From Acidobacteriota bacterium (GTDB taxonomy: Bacteria > Acidobacteriota > Terriglobia > Terriglobales > Acidobacteriaceae), in the NCBI GenBank assembly GCA_021798235.1, contig JAJZMO010000074.1, positions 621-9,092 of the forward strand: a stretch of DNA of 8,472 nt, written 5' to 3'. A model generated the notes under the pieces. The model searched no databases and had not been told where the DNA came from. It worked only from the letters and a program-made list of their open reading frames with translations. The stretch's first letter is position 1. Every line of letters begins with the position of its first letter. Made by a program: the position numbers and the translations under genes. Shown here piece by piece: positions 1-4,318 of the stretch.

Positions 1-39
1 GGCGTGCGCGGGGGGGGGAGTTTGTCGCAAAGTTTCCAT
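1..39 (-). CDS. Possible 5' end of a leftward gene, cut by the window edge
   Basis: An ATG at 39-37 on the minus strand opens a frame of 13 codons (METLRQTPPPAHA) that stays open to the left edge. It is preceded by a good ribosome binding sequence, GAGGAAAG (bases 40-47 read on the minus strand), about 4 bases before the ATG, and about 50 bases further upstream by a promoter-like pair. The run of nine G on the plus strand (10-18) becomes three proline codons. The product cannot be named from 13 residues. The case rests only on the start signals and the open frame, so this may be chance. If real, the gene has the same direction as the HAD/BtuF-like pair but is separated from it by about 470 bases of repeat-rich DNA. 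Confidence 0.27.
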   Translation of the reverse strand, partial: METLRQTPPPAHA

Positions 40-50
40 CTTTCCTCAGT

Positions 51-68
51 TTTTCATGCAGATGAAAA
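51..68. repeat. Perfect 7-bp inverted repeat in the leader of the left-edge gene
   Basis: TTTTCAT (51-57) and ATGAAAA (62-68) are exact complements around the 4-base loop GCAG. The hairpin lies between the candidate promoter at 90-117 and the candidate ribosome binding site at 40-47, so it would form in the 5' leader of a leftward transcript. The stem is AT-rich and weak, and no U-run follows it, so it does not look like a terminator. Confidence 0.4.
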
Positions 69-89
69 GCATATTTTCGGAACAGCGGC

Positions 90-117
90 AGCATAGCACA
101 GATTTTTTTCGATGCAA
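90..117 (-). promoter_or_regulatory. Candidate sigma-70-type promoter reading left
   Basis: Read on the minus strand, TTGCAT (117-112) is followed after 16 bases by TATGCT (95-90). The -10 is preceded by TG plus one base, giving an extended -10 form. The spacer holds a run of seven A. Transcription would start near base 82 and give a leader of about 40 bases before the possible ATG at 39. Match quality is moderate and the region is AT-rich, so chance is possible. Confidence 0.25.
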
Positions 118-146
118 ATGAAGTTTGGGGAAGTGGTAGTCTGCCG

Positions 147-200
147 CCCACTCAAGCCAAATGATGGCTTGAATGGGACATCTGAAAATTATTGGTATAC
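147..200. repeat. Palindromic intergenic element, copy 1
   Basis: A 12-base stem (147-158 with 166-177, one C-A mismatch) encloses a 7-base loop: CCCACTCAAGCC, AAATGAT, GGCTTGAATGGG. The hairpin is followed by ACATCTGAAAATTATTGGTA. The same layout, hairpin then CTGAAAATT plus TTGGTA-like tail, recurs at 231-293, and the hairpin alone recurs at 7347-7378. The mismatch and the changed stem letters show an old, diverged copy. It looks like a dispersed REP-like family, not a gene-specific site. Confidence 0.7.
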
Positions 201-230
201 GTGTTCGGTGTAGGGAGTAAGTCGTGCTCT

Positions 231-293
231 CCCATTCTAGCCGCAAAGAGCGCGGCTAGAATGGGGCACCTGCACCTGAAAATTGTCGGTACA
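231..293. repeat. Palindromic intergenic element, copy 2
   Basis: A perfect 14-base stem, CCCATTCTAGCCGC (231-244) with GCGGCTAGAATGGG (252-265), surrounds the 7-base loop AAAGAGC. GCACC follows, then the tail CTGAAAATTGTCGGTA (276-291), which matches 14 of 16 bases of the tail of copy 1 (182-197). Relative to copy 1 there is a 6-base duplication of a CACCTG-like unit (267-278). A third partial tail, AAAATGGTTGGTA, follows at once at 293-305. No run of U follows the stem on either strand, so it is a poor intrinsic terminator despite its stability. Confidence 0.75.
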
Positions 294-340
294 AAATGGT
301 TGGTACCCAGAAGATGAAAACCCTTTGCAACGATTGCTCA

Positions 341-462
341 GCGGCTCAAGCCGCACTGTAATGCTGGGGATTACGGACAGGCTAAAGCCCATCCCCTTCA
401 GGGACTCAAGCGCCGCCCCTTCCCAGTTCAGGCTTGTTCCGAGATTCCCGAACAGGGATGGG
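341..462. repeat. Cluster of CTnAAG-centred short palindromes
   Basis: Three related units occur in order: GCGGCTCAAGCCGC (341-354, a perfect 6-bp stem around CA), GGCTAAAGCC (380-389) and a decayed GACTCAAGCG (403-412). A longer-range complement joins CCCATCCC (388-395) to GGGATGGG (455-462). The block is T/C-rich on the plus strand towards its end (471-480). From memory, runs of GGCT-AA-AGCC units are common between genes in Terriglobia and are often mis-called as small hypothetical proteins. That is recall and was not checked here. No function can be assigned. Confidence 0.5.
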
Positions 463-511
463 ATAGAGTCTGTTTTCTTTTCGGTGGAAACTCGATGAGT
501 CTACTTACGAG

Positions 512-1318
512 TTAGGCAAGCTGGCGCAGGCGCGGGTGCGTGGGAAATTGATCTGGGTGGAGTGCGGCGGCAATGCAGTGCAGGCCTTCGAGCAGGGTGT
601 GCGCGGGCGTGTTGAGATACTCGTCGGGAATGCAGAAGACGCGGCGGGTTTGCACGGCGCGTAGTTGCTGCCAGTTGCGTTGGGCGATGACGCGCTCCAG
701 CGGAACGCGATCGCCCGCGCCGCACCAAGCAAAGAGCAGCACGTCGGGATCCGCAGCGGCGATGGAGGCTGCGGTGGTTTGCTGGCCGGCAGCGCCGAGG
801 AGGATGCCGCCTGCGGCTTCGATTAACTCCTGCACCCAGGGTTGGGATGCGATGAGCGGCTTGCCCCATTCTTCACAATAAACGCGAGGGCGATTTGTGG
901 AGGGTGCAGCGCGGTGGCGCACGGCCTCGATCGCGTGCTGCATGGAGGCGATGAGTTGCTCGCCTCGATCTGGAGTGTTGAGCAGCGAGGCGAGCAGGCG
1001 GATGTCATGAACGATGTCGGCCAGTGTATGAGGCGCGAGCGTGAGCACGGGGCAGCCGGACTTCAGGATTGCGGTCAGCGATTCCACGCGATAGGGAACG
1101 GAGGCCAGCACCAGGTTGGGTTGCGTGGCAAGAATCTCTTCTGCCGAAGCCGACCAGGAATCCGCGATGATGGCCAGGCGCATGTCTGCAAGTTGCGGCA
1201 GTGCGGCCACGCAGTAGCGTGTGCAGGCCACGAGCGAATCGAGCGCGCCCAGCCGCTCCAACGTGAGCGTGATGCTGGGTTGCAGGGATGCGATGCGCAG
1301 CGGAGGGGCGGTGTTCAT
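512..1318 (-). CDS. BtuF-like (cobalamin/Fe-siderophore) substrate-binding protein, no visible signal peptide
   Basis: The 268-residue protein has the fold pattern of the periplasmic binding protein family of PF01497 (BtuF/FhuD/FepB, COG0614). Visible blocks are the N-terminal strand RIASLQPSIT (8-17), GALDSLVACTRYC (24-36), SASAEEILATQPNLVLAS (56-73), the second-lobe start RVYCEEWGKPLIAS (145-158) with WVQELIEAAGG (161-171), and the C-terminal DEYLNTPAHTLLEGL...ALHPD (232-256). Family members bind vitamin B12 or ferric siderophores and hand them to a BtuCD-type importer. The last block resembles the cobalamin-binding branch, though the usual GPR is replaced by AHT. Residues 1-10 are not a signal peptide or lipobox, so export is unclear. 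Its ATG (1318-1316) overlaps the TGA of the HAD gene as ATGA, so it is probably translated by coupling; no separate ribosome binding site is evident. No permease or ATPase gene is in the window. The family assignment is firm; the ligand is inferred. Confidence 0.85.
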   Translation of the reverse strand: MNTAPPLRIASLQPSITLTLERLGALDSLVACTRYCVAALPQLADMRLAIIADSWSASAEEILATQPNLVLASVPYRVESLTAILKSGCPVLTLAPHTLADIVHDIRLLASLLNTPDRGEQLIASMQHAIEAVRHRAAPSTNRPRVYCEEWGKPLIASQPWVQELIEAAGGILLGAAGQQTTAASIAAADPDVLLFAWCGAGDRVPLERVIAQRNWQQLRAVQTRRVFCIPDEYLNTPAHTLLEGLHCIAAALHPDQFPTHPRLRQLA

Positions 1319-2088
1319 CCAACGTGCGCGGGAGCTTCGGGCTGGAAGATAGGCCAGCCTTTCGATGTTGCCAGTGTGCGCAGGGCAGCCGAGGGGTTGA
1401 TGGCGAAGGGATGCTGTGCGGTCTCCAACATGGCGGCGTCGTGGATGGAGTTGCCGAAGACGGCGTCTGGACGGGGGATGTTGTTGCGCTGGAGGGCGAC
1501 GGCTTTGCCTTCGTCGGTGGGCACGTCGAGCAGCTTGTCGGTGATGACGCCATCCTGCACGGCGACGCAGGCGGTCAAAATGTTGCCAGCGGGAATGCCG
1601 AAGTGCTCGATGACGGCGGCTTCAATGACCCAGTTGCTGGTGGAGCTGACGGCCCAGAGGGTTGTGCCAGCGGCTTTGAGGTCTGCGCAAAGTTGCTGCA
1701 TGGTGGGAAAGATGCGCGGCGCGATGAAGTGGCGGTAGAAGGTCTGCGCCGCTTCGCGCAACTCTTCTTCACGCAGGCCACGATAGATTTGCACCATTTC
1801 GCCGCAGATGTCCAACTCAGAGACTTCACCGCGCTGATAGGCGCGATAGCGTGCGTCCATCCAATCGCTGGTCTCACGCGAGAGCAGTCCAGACTCCATG
1901 GACCAAAACATGAAGCCAGAGCCGGCATCGCCGGACCAGAGCGTGCCATCGCAGTCGAAGACGGCAAGTGCGGGGCGCCGCGCGCGCACGTCGTGGAGGA
2001 AGTCTTGTGCCGAAAGAGAGGCCAGCGGCGGAGGAACAGTATTGTGCAAGATGGAGGAAACCTCAATCGAAAGCGATGATGCGGGCAA
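1315..2088 (-). CDS. HAD-superfamily hydrolase, SerB-like (HAD-IB type) phosphatase
   Basis: The 257-residue frame carries all HAD motifs: motif I VFDCDGTL with nucleophile D45 and acid/base D47, motif II in AVSSTSN (S148-T150), the motif III lysine in DEGK (K195), and motif IV FGNSIHDAAML (N213, D217). A helical cap lies between about 55 and 125, followed near the end by FAINPSAALR (228-237). These features are like phosphoserine-phosphatase-related proteins of PF12710/COG0560. Such enzymes hydrolyse phosphomonoesters in the cytoplasm using Mg2+. The substrate cannot be read from sequence. Motif IV has N where classical SerB has D. The start is uncertain: the longest frame begins with TTG (2088-2086) behind a weak site, and a second TTG (2049-2047, residue 14) has GAGG 11 bases upstream. 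The conserved domain begins near residue 28, so both are compatible. It is first in a leftward pair with the BtuF-like gene (4-base overlap) and diverges from xerD. A specific role in cobalamin metabolism would be guesswork. Confidence 0.85.
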   Translation of the reverse strand: MPASSLSIEVSSILHNTVPPPLASLSAQDFLHDVRARRPALAVFDCDGTLWSGDAGSGFMFWSMESGLLSRETSDWMDARYRAYQRGEVSELDICGEMVQIYRGLREEELREAAQTFYRHFIAPRIFPTMQQLCADLKAAGTTLWAVSSTSNWVIEAAVIEHFGIPAGNILTACVAVQDGVITDKLLDVPTDEGKAVALQRNNIPRPDAVFGNSIHDAAMLETAQHPFAINPSAALRTLATSKGWPIFQPEAPAHVG

Positions 2089-2250
2089 AGGCCCTAACTC
2101 TATTGTGCCGCAAATGCAGGGATTGAGCCGAGATTTACAGAATTTTTACAAGGGAATGGAACGGGGGATGGAATGGAAAATGAATCCGAAAAAAATCAGA
2201 CTGTTCCCGGTGTGCAAACTCACGCATAATGCAGGCAGAGGGATTTGAGC
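2089..2250. other. Divergent intergenic region between the HAD gene and xerD
   Basis: This must hold the promoters of both the leftward HAD/BtuF-like pair and the rightward xer genes. It is much more A-rich on the plus strand than its surroundings. The 9-mer GGAATGGAA occurs twice (2153-2161 and 2170-2178), start to start 17 bases apart, and the track of A at 2189-2195 could bend DNA. For the leftward direction I see only weak promoter matches, such as CACAAT near 2105-2100 with no good -35. Confidence 0.45.
2225..2230 (+). promoter_or_regulatory. xerD: Candidate -10 box (CATAAT) for the xerD-xerC transcript
   Basis: CATAAT matches five of six bases of the sigma-70 -10 consensus and lies 20 bases before the chosen GTG start. 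That would give a very short leader holding the ribosome binding site AGAGGGA (2237-2243). The expected -35 position (about 2201-2207, CTGTTCC) is a poor match, so this is tentative. Confidence 0.3.
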
Positions 2251-3201
2251 GTGCCCGTTGCTGCGATTCCAATTGCGAACAATCCAGAAGCGATCCGCGA
2301 CTACTTGACGTATCTGCGCGTGGAAAAGGGGCTGCGGCCACAGACGTGTGAAGCCTACGAGCGGGACTTGTTGCAGTTGGCGGAGTTTCTTGAGCAGCGG
2401 GGCGGTAATCTTTTGCGGGCGCAACAGGCAGATTTGGCAGGATTTTTGCAGCATCTGCAATCACATCAGGTGGAGATGCGTTCGCGGGCGCGCAAACTCT
2501 CCTGCCTGCGTGGCTTTTATCGCTGGCTGCTGCTCGACAAGACGATCACGCAGGATCCCACAGAGAATTTGGAATCGCCATCGGGGTGGAAGATTTTGCC
2601 GAAGTCTCTGGCGGAGGCTGAGGTGGCGGCGATGTTGGGGCAGGCGAATCAAGCAGCGCTGCATCCCGAAGCAGGTGGTGCCGCGTTGCGCGATGCGGCC
2701 ATGCTGGAGCTCTTGTATGGCGGGGGCATTCGTGTTTCCGAATTGGTGGGCCTGCGCGTGGAGGATCTTTCTCTGGAGCAAGGGCAGATTTTAGTGCGCG
2801 GCAAAGGGGATAAAGAGCGCATGGTTCCGTTGGGCCGTGCTGCGGTAGAAGCGGTGGAGAAATATCTTCGGCTGGGCAGGGCAGAGCTACAACGCAAGCG
2901 GCGCGCGCCGGAGATTTTTCTTTCCGCGCGTGGAACGGCTCTGACGCGGCAGAGTGTTTGGCAGTTGGTGAAGCGAAGCAATGCGCAGGCCAGCCCGCAC
3001 ATGTTGCGCCACAGTTGCGCCACCCACATGGTGGAGCATGGCGCGGATCTACGCACGGTGCAGACCTTGTTGGGCCATGCGGACATTGCCACCACGCAGG
3101 TGTACACACACTTGGCGCTGGGAAGATTGAAGGCGGTGCATCGAGAGCACCATCCGCGCAGCCAGCAGCGGACTGGGCAAACTGCGGAGCCACAGGCGTG
3201 A
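2251..3201 (+). CDS. xerD: Tyrosine recombinase XerD
   Basis: XerD and XerC form the heterotetramer that resolves chromosome dimers at dif during division. The chosen start is GTG 2251 (316 residues), because AGAGGGA ends 7 bases before it; an in-frame TTG at 2245 is too close to that site. The N-terminal SAM-like core-binding domain covers about 10-98 ([15 protein letters not shown] at the front) and the catalytic domain about 115-300. All six active-site residues are present: R161 in [11 protein letters not shown]185 in RGKGDKER, H250 and R253 in SPHMLRH, H276 in LLGHAD, and the nucleophile Y285 in TTQVYTH. The end, [15 protein letters not shown], is XerD-like more than XerC-like. Oddly, from the VWQLVKR helix to SPHMLRH it is about seven residues shorter than E. 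coli XerD, as I recall that sequence. The tail after HHPRSQ is low-complexity. It overlaps xerC by 4 bases. A role in integration of an element is less likely, given the secA neighbour. Confidence 0.9.
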   Translation: MPVAAIPIANNPEAIRDYLTYLRVEKGLRPQTCEAYERDLLQLAEFLEQRGGNLLRAQQADLAGFLQHLQSHQVEMRSRARKLSCLRGFYRWLLLDKTITQDPTENLESPSGWKILPKSLAEAEVAAMLGQANQAALHPEAGGAALRDAAMLELLYGGGIRVSELVGLRVEDLSLEQGQILVRGKGDKERMVPLGRAAVEAVEKYLRLGRAELQRKRRAPEIFLSARGTALTRQSVWQLVKRSNAQASPHMLRHSCATHMVEHGADLRTVQTLLGHADIATTQVYTHLALGRLKAVHREHHPRSQQRTGQTAEPQA

Positions 3202-4181
3202 GCGCACAGGGGAAATCCGTTACTGCGGAACAGCCGGTGCGCGCGGCAGGGTTGGATGCGCGTGTGGAGGAATACCTAGCCGTGATGCGCACCGAGCGGG
3301 GCGCATCGGCGCACACGTTGCGCGCCTATGCGCGGGAGTTAACGAATTTTTCTGGATACGTTGCTGTGCAGTTGGGGATGGATGCAACCCCAGCGCAGGT
3401 GGAGCATACGTTGATTCGAGCGTATCTGGGTGAGCTTTACAGCAATGGATTGACGAAATCCTCCGTGGCGCGTGCGCTGGCGGCGATTCGATCCTGGTAT
3501 CGGTGGTTGGCGCGGCAGGGGCATGTGCAGTTGAATCCGGCACGGTTGGTGGCCACCCCGAAGTTGCCAAAACATTTGCCGCGCGTGCCGGGCATAGAGC
3601 AGATGCAGCGAGCGCTGGATGTCCCCCGGGGTGATTCCGCAGCGGCGGGGCAAGAGACCGCATGGCCGGAGCGGGATGCGGTGATTCTGGAATTGCTGTA
3701 TGGCTGCGGGATTCGCAATGCGGAGCTGGTGGGGTTGAATCTGGAGGATGTGCAGTGGGCGAATGAATGCTTGTTGATTCGCGGCAAAGGGCGCAAGCAG
3801 CGCTACGTTCCGCTGGGGGATGCGGCAGCGGCGGCGGTACGCGCTTATCTGCCATCGCGACAGGAAAAATTATCCGCAACAGGCAAGCAGCAGCCAGCCC
3901 TGTTGTTGAATGCGCGGCTGCGTGGAGATGGACGCCTGACGACGCGCAGTGTCGGTCGCATCGTCAAGCGCATGGCCTTGCAGCGCGGATTGTCGGCGGA
4001 TGTGCATCCACACACGCTGCGCCACGCATTCGGCACGCATCTTTTGGAAGAGGGAGCCGACTTGCGTGCGATTCAGGAGATGTTGGGGCACGCGCGGCTG
4101 TCGACCACGCAGCGCTATACGCATTTGACCACCAGCCAAGTGGCTGCGGTGTATGACCGCACCCATCCCCGAGCCAAGTGA
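3198..4181 (+). CDS. xerC: Tyrosine recombinase XerC
   Basis: This is the partner of the preceding XerD. The frame is open far upstream inside xerD, but the start is placed at GTG 3198 because it forms GTGA with the xerD stop and has GGAG (3186-3189) eight bases before it. That gives 327 residues, slightly longer than the usual 300 or so. The core-binding domain spans about 20-115 ([28 protein letters not shown] at its front) and the catalytic domain about 125-325. Active-site residues are R173 in [11 protein letters not shown]197 in RGKGRKQR, H272 and R275 in HPHTLRH, H298 in MLGHAR and nucleophile Y307 in TTQRYTHL. The C-terminal [13 protein letters not shown] is typical of XerC. The excess length lies in the N-terminal tail and in a loop at about 142-157 ([14 protein letters not shown]). 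Overlap with xerD suggests coupled translation and equal supply of both subunits. Confidence 0.92.
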   Translation: MSAQGKSVTAEQPVRAAGLDARVEEYLAVMRTERGASAHTLRAYARELTNFSGYVAVQLGMDATPAQVEHTLIRAYLGELYSNGLTKSSVARALAAIRSWYRWLARQGHVQLNPARLVATPKLPKHLPRVPGIEQMQRALDVPRGDSAAAGQETAWPERDAVILELLYGCGIRNAELVGLNLEDVQWANECLLIRGKGRKQRYVPLGDAAAAAVRAYLPSRQEKLSATGKQQPALLLNARLRGDGRLTTRSVGRIVKRMALQRGLSADVHPHTLRHAFGTHLLEEGADLRAIQEMLGHARLSTTQRYTHLTTSQVAAVYDRTHPRAK

Positions 4182-4318
4182 ACCCGACGCAGGAATGGCC
4201 CCCAGAGACTTTTCCAGAAGTGGCTGCGCTCGACTAAACTGATAGCAAGAGAAAGTGTGCACGGCGGGCCATGATTTGTAGTGCCTGGCCCTTGTGCCTG
4301 TGCAAAGGAAAATTCAGC
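4182..4318 (+). promoter_or_regulatory. secA: xerC-secA gap: secA leader with ribosome binding site, stem-loop and possible promoter
   Basis: The ribosome binding site AAAGGAA (4304-4310) lies eight bases before TTG 4319 and decides the secA start. Upstream of it, GGGCCA (4266-4271) and TGGCCC (4286-4291) form a 6-bp stem with a 14-base loop, close enough to affect initiation. TAAACT at 4235-4240 is a possible -10 box (four of six) with only a poor -35 about 17 bases before it. secA may therefore be read both from the xer transcript and from its own weak promoter. No secM-like leader peptide is visible. Confidence 0.4.

Larger units (their letters stand above)
40..511. other. Gene-free, repeat-rich intergenic region
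   Basis: This stretch holds no frame I would call a gene. Short open frames exist on both strands (about 66 codons at 46-246 minus and 71 codons at 283-498 plus), but they are made of the repeat palindromes themselves, have no recognisable domain and lack a convincing start. What the region does hold is described in separate entries: a leader hairpin, two copies of a palindromic element with a conserved tail, and a block of CTnAAG palindromes. A near-exact 11-base direct repeat (ATGCARATGAA at 56-66 and 112-122) is also present. I see no strong intrinsic terminator after the stop codon at 512, only a 5-bp inverted repeat, ACTCG (490-494) with CGAGT (508-512), which overlaps that stop. Confidence 0.6.

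Noticed and set aside
46..246. 66-codon open frame on the minus strand
   Set aside because: It spans the hairpin elements and the candidate leftward promoter and has unusual composition (many C, H, R, W). No start signal supports it.
231..265. Perfect 14-bp hairpin as an intrinsic terminator
   Set aside because: No T-run follows on either strand, and related copies occur nearby, which points to a repeat element.
283..498. 71-codon open frame on the plus strand within the repeat block
   Set aside because: It is composed of the CTnAAG palindromes, has no ribosome site or recognisable domain, and is most likely a repeat-derived false gene.
842..2079. Long plus-strand open frames (298 and 263 codons) opposite the HAD and BtuF-like genes
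   Set aside because: They are antisense to genes with clear conserved motifs and arise from G+C-rich codon use; their translations show no domain.
2213..2240. CGCATAATGC near the xerD promoter as a possible dif-like site
   Set aside because: Only the CGCATAAT half resembles dif; there is no matching second arm or 6-base centre, so it is better explained as a -10 box.
2958..3197. Upstream extension of the xerC frame inside xerD
   Set aside because: It overlaps the conserved catalytic part of xerD in another frame, and the GTG at 3198 has a good ribosome site and stop-start overlap.
4271..4318. ATG at 4271 as the secA start
   Set aside because: The added 16 residues ([16 protein letters not shown]) do not resemble SecA N-termini, and the ribosome site AAAGGAA would lie inside the coding sequence. 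TTG 4319 fits better.
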